DNA of 64,000 nucleotides from Subtercola lobariae. GTDB lineage: Bacteria; Actinomycetota; Actinomycetes; Actinomycetales; Microbacteriaceae. Where the stretch lies: contig NZ_BMGP01000002.1 in NCBI RefSeq assembly GCF_014640255.1, positions 682,001-746,000 of the forward strand. Reading direction: 5' to 3'. Under the pieces are notes generated by a model, which had not been told where the DNA came from, did no database searches, and worked only from the letters and a program-made list of their open reading frames with translations. This document shows, piece after piece, positions 8,063 through 16,412 of this stretch; position 1 is the first letter of the stretch, and every line of letters begins with the position of its first letter. A program made the translations under genes and the position numbers.

Positions 8063-9913
8063 TCAGGGGGTGACGATATTGAAGGCCGGGTCGCCGGGCG
8101 AGAGAACTGCAAAGACACTGGTGAGAGCCGTTTCGTCGCCCGCCGTGGTGAGACCGGCCTGCTTCGCGGCCTCGATGGAGCCGGCAGCGAGGGCGAGAAT
8201 GGCGGCGTGCGGCAAGGTCAGGGTGAGATCGCTCGGTAGTGCTGAGTTCGCGACGTAGACGAGCACACCGTTTTTCAGCGTCGTGCGATATGTCTCGCCC
8301 GTGTCGGTGAAGTTCCAGGAGATCGAGCTGTCGATGTGCCAAGCCTTCGGGCCGTCGATCTGAATTGCGAACGCGTCGAAGAACTGGGTGATGCTGAGAC
8401 TCTTCAGAATGTCTTCGGAGACAGTGGATTGAACGCTGCCGAAGTTGCCGGTGCGAAGTTCCATCGCGCCGGAGAGGTAGACAGACCGCCAGGTGCCGTT
8501 CTCACTACCGAAACCGAGCTGCTCCAGCGTGTCTGCGAGCAGAGCCTTGCCAGCCGCGTGGTCGGGTTCGGCGAAGACGACATGATCGAGTACTTCGGCA
8601 ACCCACCGATAGTCTCCAGCGTCATAAGACACTTGCGCCTTGGCGACGATGCTATCGGCGCCGCCCATATATTCGACATACCGAACGGCCGCATCAACAG
8701 GGGTGTGCTGCCACAGCCTCGCCGGGTTGCCGTCGTACCAGCCCATGTATCGCTGGTAAATCGCCTTGACGTTATGGCTGACCGAGCCGTAGTAGCCGTG
8801 GGTGTGCCACTTCGACGTCAGCGCTGGAGGCAGCTGCAGCGTCTCGGCGATTTCTGACCCAGTAAAACCTTGGTTGATCATCCGAAGCGTCTGGTCGTGC
8901 AGGTAGGCGTACAGGTCTCGTTGGGTGGAGAGAAATTCGACGATGTTGGCTTTGCCCCAGGTAGGCCAGTGATGTGAGGCGAAAGCGACATCGGCGTGGT
9001 CGGTGTACCTGGCAATGGCCTCGGTCAGGTAGTGCGACCAGATGTGCGGGTCACGAACGACCGCGCCGCGCAGGGTGAGGAGGTTGTGCAGTGTGTGGGT
9101 GGCGTTCTCTGCCATGCATAGGGCCCGGTAATCGGGAAAGAGAAAATGCATTTCAGAGGGTGCTTCGGTACCGGGTGCCATCTGAAATTCGACCCGAACA
9201 CCGTCGATGACGTGCGTTTCTCCGGTGATGGAGATGTTCACCGTTGGGGCGATGAGACTGACAGTGCCTCTGGAGGTGGTTTGGCCGAGGCCCGCGCCGA
9301 CGCCGCCGGTGGCGCTGATTGGCAGTGCGACGCCATACATGTAGTTCGCCCGACGGCTCATCGCCGTTCCGGCGAACAGGTTCTCTTCGATCGCGTGCTG
9401 CATGAAACCGTCAGGAGCATAGATCGCGACCGTTCCGGCGTCGACCTCTGCTTGGGTGGTGACACCCTTGACGCCACCGAAGTGGTCGGCGTGCGAGTGG
9501 GTGTAGATCACCGCGACCACGGCACGGTCGCCGCGATGCTCGCGGTAGAGCTCGAGCGCGGCGGCCGCCGTCTCCGTGGAGATGAGCGGGTCGATGACAA
9601 TGACTCCGTTGTCGCTTTCAACGAACGTGATGTTCGACAAGTCGAACCCGCGACCCTGATAGATACCGGGAACGACCTCAAAGAGGCCATGAGCTGCGAC
9701 GAGCTGCGACTGCCGCCACAAACTCGGATGCACCGTAGCTGCGGCTTCGCCAGTGACGAACGTGTACGCGTCAGCGTTCCAAATCACATCGCCGCTTGCG
9801 TTCAAAATCTTGCTCGAGTCGAGCGTGCCGAGAAAGCCACGCCGTACATCGATAAAGTCTTGCGTGTCGTCGAACGGGAAGTCAGGCGCGGAAGACGGCG
9901 AATTGACGATCAT
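8063..9913 (-). CDS. Alkyl/aryl-sulfatase (SdsA1/BDS1-like)
   Basis: 616 residues. Metallo-beta-lactamase motif THSHADH (~136-142) binds the two zinc ions; downstream come the EAPSEMHFLFPDYRALCMAENATHT region and FASHHWPTWG, both typical of class III alkylsulfatases. The middle is the helical dimerisation domain (around YVEYMGGAD), and the last ~120 residues form an SCP2-like domain. The enzyme hydrolyses alkyl sulfate esters such as SDS to release sulfate. The usual N-terminal export signal is not obvious, suggesting cytosolic location. The start at 9913 is favoured over an in-frame TTG at 9925. Divergent from the MFS exporter gene. Confidence 0.9.
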   Translation of the reverse strand: MIVNSPSSAPDFPFDDTQDFIDVRRGFLGTLDSSKILNASGDVIWNADAYTFVTGEAAATVHPSLWRQSQLVAAHGLFEVVPGIYQGRGFDLSNITFVESDNGVIVIDPLISTETAAAALELYREHRGDRAVVAVIYTHSHADHFGGVKGVTTQAEVDAGTVAIYAPDGFMQHAIEENLFAGTAMSRRANYMYGVALPISATGGVGAGLGQTTSRGTVSLIAPTVNISITGETHVIDGVRVEFQMAPGTEAPSEMHFLFPDYRALCMAENATHTLHNLLTLRGAVVRDPHIWSHYLTEAIARYTDHADVAFASHHWPTWGKANIVEFLSTQRDLYAYLHDQTLRMINQGFTGSEIAETLQLPPALTSKWHTHGYYGSVSHNVKAIYQRYMGWYDGNPARLWQHTPVDAAVRYVEYMGGADSIVAKAQVSYDAGDYRWVAEVLDHVVFAEPDHAAGKALLADTLEQLGFGSENGTWRSVYLSGAMELRTGNFGSVQSTVSEDILKSLSITQFFDAFAIQIDGPKAWHIDSSISWNFTDTGETYRTTLKNGVLVYVANSALPSDLTLTLPHAAILALAAGSIEAAKQAGLTTAGDETALTSVFAVLSPGDPAFNIVTP

Positions 9914-10033
9914 GATGCATTCCAATCAGATAGATCTTGCCGCAGGCATCAGAAACCCGCACCCTGGGCTACGAGCAAGTCTCGAGCGGTGCCTCGCACC
10001 GCTCACCATAGCGCTCGCCAGCACCTACTCGGT

Positions 10034-10098
10034 ATGTAAACAGGTATTGACTTGAGGCCGAGTCGCGCTACAGTAGCGGAGTCAGCAAACGTTTACAT
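10034..10098. promoter_or_regulatory. Inverted repeat flanking the exporter promoter
   Basis: ATGTAAAC at 10034-10041 and its exact complement GTTTACAT at 10091-10098 bracket the promoter. The right arm is also half of a near-palindrome GCAAACGTTTAC (10085-10096). Probable binding sites for the TetR regulator encoded downstream. Confidence 0.5.
10047..10074 (+). promoter_or_regulatory. Promoter of the DHA2 exporter gene
   Basis: TTGACT (10047-10052), 16 bases, TACAGT (10069-10074): a good sigma-A-type promoter, with the start codon 40 bases after the -10 element. Confidence 0.6.
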
Positions 10099-10113
10099 CG
10101 ACTGTGGAGAGAC

Positions 10114-11643
10114 ATGTCTCAGACTTCTCAGGTGCCGGCATCGGGCACCGCGGCTAGCGGCACTGCGGCTACCGGCACCGCTCCGTCAACGACCGCCAAG
10201 GGTAAAGGGCGGCGGCCTAACAGCACCGCGATCATCCTGTTCCTGTCGCTCGGCGGCCTCTCGTATTCGGTGCTGCAGTCACTCGTCGCGCCGGCACTGG
10301 CCACCGTCGGACACGACCTGAACGTGTCGACGGCCGATGTGAGCTGGATTCTGACGGCATACCTTCTCTCGGCATCGGTTCTGACGCCTATTTTCGGCAA
10401 GCTCGGCGACATGCTCGGCAAGCGCCGCATCATGATCGTGGTTCTCGCGTTGCTGCTCGTGGGCACGGTGCTTGCCGCGCTGGCCCCGAACCTCGGCGTT
10501 CTGATTGTCGCTCGTGCGCTGCAGGGCGCGGCCGGCGCAGTGCTGCCGCTCTCGATCGGCATCGTTCGCGATGAGCTGCCGCGTGAGCGCGTGAGCGTCA
10601 CCATCGGTCTGCTCTCGGCGATCTTCGGCATCGGAGCCGGTGTGGGCATCGTCGCCGCCGGGCCCATCGTGCAGTCGCTCGACTGGCACTGGCTGTTCTG
10701 GCTGCCGGCGATTCTCATTGTGATCGCCCTCGTCGGCACCATCGTGGGCGTGCCCGAGTCGCCCGTGCGCACGCCCGGCCGCATCGACCTGGTTGGAACC
10801 GCGATTCTCGCCATCGGCCTGGTGTCGATTCTGCTCGCCATCAGCGAAGGCGAAACCTGGGGCTGGGGCTCGTTCAACACCGTGGGCCTGCTCATTCTCG
10901 GCGGCATCGCCCTGATCGTGTTCACCCTCGTCGAGCTGCGGGTCAATGACCCCCTGATCGATGTGCGCCTGTTCAAGCACCGCGGTGTGTGGACAGCCCA
11001 CATCGTGGCTCTGATCTTCGGTTTCGCGATGTTCGGCACCTTCGTGCTCGTGCCGACCCTACTGCAGCTGCCGTCGGCTCTCGGCTACGGATTCGGCGAA
11101 TCGGTCTCGAGCGCCGGCCTGTTCTTGCTGCCGACCGTGGCAGCGATGATCGTCTTCGCGCCGCTCGCCGGCGTCATGGTGAAGCGATTCGGCCCGAAAC
11201 TCCCCATGCTGCTCGGCGGCGTCTTCGTCACGATCGCCTTCATCATTCCTGCGGTGGCACACGACCAGCTCTGGCAGATCGTCGTCTCGGGCATCCTCAC
11301 CGGCGCCGGCATCGGCCTGGCCCTCTCGGCCATGTCGAACGCCATCATCGAGAGCGTGCCGGCCACGCAAACGGGTGAGGCGATCAGCGCGAACACCATC
11401 GCCCGAACCATCGGCTCGAGCGTCGGAACGGCCGTCATCGCAGCGATCATCACCGCGAACACGACCGCGCAGGGCGTGCCGACCGACAACGCTTTCACGG
11501 TGGGCTTCTGGGTATGCGCCTTCGTCGGAGTGGCCGCTATTCTCGCCGCTCTCGCCGCTCCCTCTATGCGCAGACTGCGGCAAGAGGCCGTGGCCTCGGG
11601 AGTCGACGACCTGCCCGACGAGGTCGCCGCAGCTGGGCACTGA
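10114..11643 (+). CDS. MFS exporter, DHA2 (EmrB/QacA) family
   Basis: 509 residues with a Thr/Ala-rich N-terminal tail of about 30 residues and then 14 predicted TM segments, as in DHA2 drug:proton antiporters. Motif A-like GKLGDMLGKRRIMI lies between TM2 and TM3, and the motif C region (GAGVGIVAAGPIVQS) is in TM5. The start has GGAGAGAC upstream. Likely exports toxic organic compounds. Three bases separate it from the next gene, a TetR regulator, and a paired inverted repeat brackets its promoter, so substrate-induced expression is probable. Confidence 0.9.
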   Translation: MSQTSQVPASGTAASGTAATGTAPSTTAKGKGRRPNSTAIILFLSLGGLSYSVLQSLVAPALATVGHDLNVSTADVSWILTAYLLSASVLTPIFGKLGDMLGKRRIMIVVLALLLVGTVLAALAPNLGVLIVARALQGAAGAVLPLSIGIVRDELPRERVSVTIGLLSAIFGIGAGVGIVAAGPIVQSLDWHWLFWLPAILIVIALVGTIVGVPESPVRTPGRIDLVGTAILAIGLVSILLAISEGETWGWGSFNTVGLLILGGIALIVFTLVELRVNDPLIDVRLFKHRGVWTAHIVALIFGFAMFGTFVLVPTLLQLPSALGYGFGESVSSAGLFLLPTVAAMIVFAPLAGVMVKRFGPKLPMLLGGVFVTIAFIIPAVAHDQLWQIVVSGILTGAGIGLALSAMSNAIIESVPATQTGEAISANTIARTIGSSVGTAVIAAIITANTTAQGVPTDNAFTVGFWVCAFVGVAAILAALAAPSMRRLRQEAVASGVDDLPDEVAAAGH

Positions 11644-11646
11644 GTC

Positions 11647-12354
11647 ATGGCCGACCAAACTCCGGGCACGAGCCGGGCCGTGCTCGAGGCAGACGAGGCC
11701 GCAGCACGAGCGGCGGCAGGCGTGACAGAGGTGGATGCCCGTGCCGACGCCGAGCTGACGCGCTCAGGCCGAGACGCCGTGGTCACGCAGCGCGCCCTCG
11801 TACGCGCGGCCCGGCGCCGCTTCGCCACCGACGGCTACCGCGCCACCACGGTGCGGCAGATCGCAGCGGATGCCGGCGTGAACGTCGCCCTGATCAACCG
11901 CTACTTCATGTCGAAGGAGGGCCTTTTCGAGGCGTGCATGATGCGCACGTCAGACGAACTCGACACGCAGACCGAGGCACGGGCATCCGGTATCGCAGAG
12001 GTGATCGAACGGCTCGTCTCGCACGCGGTCGACTCACCGAACGGCGACGACCCTCTGCAACTGCTGCTGCTCTTGCGCTCGTCGGGCGACGAGAACGCTG
12101 ACCGCATTCGCCGCAAGACCATGGAGCACTTCACCGAGCGACTCGCCACGGCCGCCGGCTGGCATGCCGACGACGCCGCAACTGCCCCGCTTCTGCTGCG
12201 CGCCCAACTCGCCATCTCGATGATGCTCGGTGTGGTGATGCTGCGCACCTCGGCCGCCGTGCAGCCGGTCGCTTCGGCGACGGCCACAGAACTCGCCGCC
12301 CCGCTCAGCCAGGTCTTCACGGCCCTGCTCGCCGAGGGTCACGCACCCGAATAG
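11647..12354 (+). CDS. TetR-family regulator
   Basis: 235 residues. A 45-residue Ala/Asp-rich N-terminal arm precedes a standard HTH (RRFATDGYRATTVRQIAADAGVNVALINRYF, in parts). The C-terminal half resembles the TetR_C_17 ligand domain. It follows the DHA2 exporter after only three bases and is therefore its likely local repressor, acting at the inverted repeat around 10034-10098. The AT-rich promoter contrasts with the GC-rich coding region. Confidence 0.85.
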   Translation: MADQTPGTSRAVLEADEAAARAAAGVTEVDARADAELTRSGRDAVVTQRALVRAARRRFATDGYRATTVRQIAADAGVNVALINRYFMSKEGLFEACMMRTSDELDTQTEARASGIAEVIERLVSHAVDSPNGDDPLQLLLLLRSSGDENADRIRRKTMEHFTERLATAAGWHADDAATAPLLLRAQLAISMMLGVVMLRTSAAVQPVASATATELAAPLSQVFTALLAEGHAPE

Positions 12355-12390
12355 CCGGAGCAGGCCGCTCCGCTCGCGGAATGGCGCAGG

Positions 12391-13281
12391 TCAGTGCACC
12401 GGAGTGCCCCCGGTCACCGCAATGGTTTCGCCGCTGATGTAGCTGGCCTCTTGGGAGGCGAGCAAGACGAAGGGCGGCGCGAGTTCTACGGGCTGGCCGG
12501 GGCGACCGTAGGCCGATTCGCTGCCGAACGACTCGATCTTCTCGTTGGGCACGAACGCGGGCTGAAGCGGTGTCCACACGGGGCCGGGCGCGACGCCGTT
12601 GACGCGAATACCGCGCTCGGCGAGCTGCTGAGCCATCGCCCTGGTCCAGTTGGCAATGCCAGCTTTCGATACCGCGTATTCCGCGAGCGCCGGCGACGGC
12701 TGAAAGCCCTGAATGCTCGAGCAGGTCACGATGGCGGCCCCGGGCTTCAGGTGCGGTGACGCCGCCTTGGTCAGCCAGAACAGCGGGTAGATGTTCGTCT
12801 TCAGCACGTGATCGAGCGTTTCGGTCTCGAAGTCGTCGATGCTGTCGACGGTGGGCATGGTGCCGGCGATGATGGCGAGAATGTCGACCCCGCCGAACGA
12901 CTCGACCGTCTTGGCGACGAGTGCGGCATCCACTGTCTCGTCTTGCAGATCGCCGGGAAAGAGCAGTGCGCGCTGGCCGGCCGCCTCGACGAGAGCAGCC
13001 ACTTCTTTGGCCTGCTCGTGTTCTTCGGCCAGATACGAGAGTGCCACGTCGGCGCCTTCACGGGCGTAAGCAATGGCGACGGCTCGGCCGATGCCCGAGT
13101 CTGCACCCGTCACAATCGCCTTTCGACCGGCCAGCCGGCCCGAGCCGATGTAGCTCGTTTCGCCGTGGTCGGGAGCCGGATCCATCTTTCTGATGTCGCC
13201 CGGAGCCGACTGCTGCTGGGCGGGGAAGGGCGGGTTCGGGTACTGGCGAACAGGGTCTTGGGGCGTGTAGATCGAAGGCAT
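12391..13281 (-). CDS. Short-chain dehydrogenase/reductase (YghA/Gsp39-like)
   Basis: 296 residues. A Pro/Gln-rich 45-residue N-terminal extension is typical of the general-stress SDR group. Cofactor motif TGADSGIGRA, active-site serine in IVTCSSIQG and the catalytic YAVSK follow, then VNGVAPGPVWTPL and ISGETIAVTGG. Members are NAD(P)-dependent oxidoreductases often induced by stress; substrate unknown. Four bases separate its start from the stop of the AI-2E permease gene, so the two could be one transcript. Confidence 0.87.
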   Translation of the reverse strand: MPSIYTPQDPVRQYPNPPFPAQQQSAPGDIRKMDPAPDHGETSYIGSGRLAGRKAIVTGADSGIGRAVAIAYAREGADVALSYLAEEHEQAKEVAALVEAAGQRALLFPGDLQDETVDAALVAKTVESFGGVDILAIIAGTMPTVDSIDDFETETLDHVLKTNIYPLFWLTKAASPHLKPGAAIVTCSSIQGFQPSPALAEYAVSKAGIANWTRAMAQQLAERGIRVNGVAPGPVWTPLQPAFVPNEKIESFGSESAYGRPGQPVELAPPFVLLASQEASYISGETIAVTGGTPVH

Positions 13282-13285
13282 GATT

Positions 13286-14455
13286 TCACGCTAGTTCTGA
13301 CCCTGAAGCCTGCGCACCCCCTTGACGCGCGGTCGAGCGCCAGGTGCCCTTCGCAATGAAGTTCACCATCACGTTGACCACAGCGATGGTCGGCACGGCG
13401 AAGAGGGCGCCCGGGATGCCCGCCAGCAGTGTGCCCGCGGCGACGGCGAACACCACGGCGAGCGGGTGCACCTTCACGGCCGAGCCCATGACGAGCGGCT
13501 GGAGCACATGCGCCTCGAGCAGGTGCACGAGCAGAACGCCACCGAGCATGATGAGGGCCTGAACCGGCCCGACGAAGACGAGGGCGACCGCGACCGCAAT
13601 GATGCCGGTTGCAATGGCGCCGACCACGGGAATGAATGACGCCAAGAAGACGATGATGGCAATCGGAATGGCGAGCGGCAGTCCGAGGAAGAACGCGAAC
13701 AGCCCCACACCGACTGCGTCGACCGTCGCCACCAGCAGCTGCACCCGAACGAAGGTGGTCAGCGTCAGCCAGCCGGCGTGACCTGCGCCGTCGATCGCCG
13801 GCCGCGCCCGACGCGGAAAGAGCCGCGTCACGAACCGCCACACTCCGGCGCCGTCGATCAAGATAAAGATGGTGGCGAACAGCGTCAACAGGGCCCCGGT
13901 GAGAATGTGCAACGCAGACGACCCCACCGTCAGCGCCCCGCTGAACAGTTGACTGCTGTGCGATTGGATGGCCGAGCCGATCTGATTGAGGTAACCGTCG
14001 AACTGCGAGCTGTCGATCTGCAGCGGTGACGTGCTGAGGTAGTTCTTGAACGAGTTGTAGGCCTGTACCGACTGCGTTTCAAGCGACGGCAACCCCGCGC
14101 GAACCTGCGTCTCGACGAGCAGAATCAGCGCGCCGAGAATGGCGAACGTGGCCACCAGCGACACCACGATCGCCAGCCACCGCGGCCAGCGGTGTCTGCT
14201 CAAGAACTGAACGAACGGCACCAGCAGTGCCGAAATCAGCAGCGCAACGAGAAACGCAACCACGATCTCTTTGAACGTGGCGATGAGATAGAACGCCACG
14301 GCCAGAACGCCCGCCACAGCGAGAAGGCGCCAGGCCCACTGCCCGGCGATGTCGACGGCGACCGGTACGGCACGCCGCACCTGGTCGGAACCAGCCGGGT
14401 CAGATCCAGCCGGGCCAGAACCCGCCGGCTCAGGGGAGAGGTCAGAATCGGTCAT
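13286..14455 (-). CDS. AI-2E transporter family (PerM/YdiK-like) membrane protein
   Basis: 389 residues from the ATG at 14455, which has AGGGAA upstream; 30 further upstream codons have no support. A Gly/Pro/Asp-rich cytoplasmic N-terminus with PAGSD repeats is followed by eight predicted TM segments in the PF01594 arrangement, including the conserved PxxGAI-like LASFIPVVGAIATG and the LLVHLLEAHVLQPLVMG region. Some family members export autoinducer-2 or act as sodium/proton antiporters; the role here is unknown. Confidence 0.87.
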   Translation of the reverse strand: MTDSDLSPEPAGSGPAGSDPAGSDQVRRAVPVAVDIAGQWAWRLLAVAGVLAVAFYLIATFKEIVVAFLVALLISALLVPFVQFLSRHRWPRWLAIVVSLVATFAILGALILLVETQVRAGLPSLETQSVQAYNSFKNYLSTSPLQIDSSQFDGYLNQIGSAIQSHSSQLFSGALTVGSSALHILTGALLTLFATIFILIDGAGVWRFVTRLFPRRARPAIDGAGHAGWLTLTTFVRVQLLVATVDAVGVGLFAFFLGLPLAIPIAIIVFLASFIPVVGAIATGIIAVAVALVFVGPVQALIMLGGVLLVHLLEAHVLQPLVMGSAVKVHPLAVVFAVAAGTLLAGIPGALFAVPTIAVVNVMVNFIAKGTWRSTARQGGAQASGSELA

Positions 14456-14615
14456 GGCGGTTCCCTTCGATAAAGCGGCCACCGTGCGGCCGTCATCACA
14501 CTGTGCTGCAGAACTTCTCTCGTCGGTAGGCCTTGATTCGAACATCCGTAGGCTGACTGCTGCTCAACTCGGGTGGATAAAACTGTGACCGAATCAGAAG
14601 GTAGGCGACTCGGTG

Positions 14616-14732
14616 TCAGCCAGCGGCGAGGTCGTCGTTGGTGTTGTCAACGTCGGGCATGTACTCCCACCCATGTGCGGCGAGATACTCGCAGAACTCC
14701 GTCTCGAATGTGGCCTCGTGCTTGATCGACAT
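14616..14732 (-). pseudogene. Remnant of hsdR (type I restriction subunit, N-terminus only)
   Basis: A 38-codon frame starting MSIKHEATFETEFCEYLAAH, which is the conserved opening of HsdR proteins (SxKHEATFETEI...LxxHGW), then a stop. A full HsdR is about 1000 residues, so more than 95% is gone. Its ATG shares one base with the TGA of the preceding gene (TGATG), which is how intact operons of this type are coupled. The protein family match is from recognition of the N-terminal motif. Confidence 0.65.
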
Positions 14733-15736
14733 CAGAATGCCCTCTCCGACGGTTTTCGGGCGACGTCATCGGGCTCCGCATCGTCGTCCTTTCCCGCAAG
14801 AAGATAGTAGAGGCCGCGGCCCATCCCGCTGGCACGCGATGGCTTCAGCGCTCCGTCAGTTACCAGGCCCTTCAGTATTGAGCTTGCGTTATTGCCAGCA
14901 ACCTGCGCGACATCGGCAAGCTCGGGGCTGCTCACCCTTCCGCGCGACCGCGCCCATTCGAGGGCAATTCTCTCGCGCCCGCGCACGTTGAACACCGAGG
15001 CCAGTCGCTCTCCCAGTGCGGCCCGAATGCCAGGGCCTGGCGTGAAAACAGGCGGATCTTCGAGGGGGTATCCACTGACGAATCGGAGAACTGCGCCATC
15101 TGCCGTCTCACTGTGCGTCAGACGCCGGAGAACAAAATCTGCCTCGCCCACCGTCTTTTGAAGAACTGGCGCGAGTTCGACCGAGGTGATCCACCCACGC
15201 TCGACTGAGCACCGAAGGGCCAGAATGCTGTCTAGATCACCTCCTACGTCTGAAGGCTTGATGGAGTTGAGGAACTTCAGCCAGGGAACATCGACTTCGC
15301 CTCCGAGAAGCACGGTGCGAACGTACGGCCCGTCTATCTGATAGATCTCCGGGGCCGTTCTGCCAAGTCTCACCATGTCTGCCACCATGCGATCAACTCC
15401 GACGCCCTGACGTTCCGAAACTCGGAGTTTTGCTAAGGCATCGGCCAATGCGCGATTCCGAGTTGCCGAGGGGTGAGTGATGATGTTCTGCGGTGTCACG
15501 TCTGAAAAGAAGCCACCCGGCGTGTTCGCCACGCAGGCTACCTCGCCCGCAAGGTAGTCGGCTGCCTTTTAGTTTTGAGTTTGACCGGGGGTAACTCGCC
15601 CACCGCGCGCGCGTCGGCCGGGTTCCTCTTTCAGATCGACACGCAACAGCTCCGGCGGTCTGCCTCGAGACAATTCAGCCAGAACGTGATCGACCTCAGC
15701 AGCCACCGGGGCCGTGCCGACAAAGTAGATGCTCAC
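14732..15736 (-). pseudogene. Broken RecG-like/AlbA_2 (DUF5635-type) gene of the R-M operon
   Basis: Two pieces of one protein. The 5' piece (15736-15569) starts at a GTG with AGGAG upstream and encodes 55 residues with the AlbA_2-like ELLRVDLKEEPGRRARGG, then stops. The 3' piece (15532-14732, 266 residues) begins mid-protein at PGGFFSDVTPQNIITHPSA and continues through the RecG-like C-terminal domain (SERQGVGVDRM), ending with a winged-helix region. The middle, including most of AlbA_2, is missing, so this looks like an internal deletion. Such ATP-binding regulators sit between hsdS and hsdR in actinobacterial type I systems. Confidence 0.7.
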
Positions 15737-15845
15737 AGTCGTCTCCTGGAGTTAGCGTAGACATTATCGCCTAAAGTATTTGCTCAGCTCTCCCGATAAC
15801 GTCTTGCATACACTTTCGACTTCCCGGAATCTATGCACAACCGGA

Positions 15846-15944
15846 TCAAGCGCCACGAACATCTGTTTTCCCGGTCACGGACGCCGAGATGAACGCAGAT
15901 CGGCGTTCCTTCGAGAGCGCGATCGCCTCACGTGCGTCAGCCTC
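15846..15944 (-). pseudogene. Remnant of hsdS (specificity subunit, C-terminus only)
   Basis: The last ~30 codons before a stop read AREAIALSKERRSAFISASV followed by TGKTDVRGA. This is the signature end of HsdS (LxKERRSALISAAVTGKIDVR), in which a conserved helix packs against HsdM. Upstream of about 15944 the frame is simply antisense to other genes. It lies in the expected hsdS - accessory - hsdR order and strand. Exact left boundary of homology is uncertain by a few codons. Confidence 0.65.
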
Positions 15945-15953
15945 GCCTGGTAG

Positions 15954-16240
15954 CACGCCGCGCTCGGCGCCGAGCGACTGCCGCAGTTCGACCACGTGCT
16001 GCCGGGCGGCACGGTGTTCGCCTACATCGTGAAGGTTCCGGGCCTCGACACGCTCGTCGAACTGCGTCAGGCGCCCGCGGTGGCGGCGCGCCAGAGCGGA
16101 TTCGACCCAATCGTTTTCGCGGCCGAGACCGTCGCCGACCTCGGCGCGTGGCAGCGGCACTTCGACGCCAATCACATTGCGCACTCGGGCGTGCTGCGCG
16201 GCACGCTCGGCTGGCTGCTCATCTGCCGCATCGAACCGTC
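15954..16240 (+). pseudogene. Decapitated VOC/glyoxalase-family gene
   Basis: The + frame after the TAG at 15951 reads as the C-terminal half of a VOC-domain protein: VPGLDTLVELRQAP, GFDPIVFAAETVADLGAW, then IAHSGVLRGTLGWLLICR. The N-terminal beta-alpha-beta-beta-beta unit is absent because the hsdS fragment abuts on the left, and after about 16240 the expected DPDG-R-RLYT ending is replaced by an unrelated Arg-rich frame that runs to 16412. It is a relic, not a functional gene. Confidence 0.6.
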
Positions 16241-16412
16241 GGCCGAGCAGCGCCGCCGTCACTTCGGCCAGAGATGCCGGCGCAGACGAGAGAAGGTGGT
16301 GGGCGGGGTTCTCTCGTCTCGTTCGGGTTCTCTCGCCACCGCGAGCGGCGCGCGGAGGCAGCGGAGCGGCGAGCGCCAGCAGACCGAGCCATCTTCGGGT
16401 AGGTTTCGTTGA

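Noticed and set aside
7000-9000. Encapsulin shell protein next to the EncFtn-like gene
   Set aside because: Neighbouring genes are a PEBP protein and an alkylsulfatase; nothing resembles an HK97-fold shell protein.
14460-16412. Transposase, integrase or attachment repeats around the R-M relic
   Set aside because: Searched by eye on both strands; no recombinase frame and no obvious flanking direct repeat.
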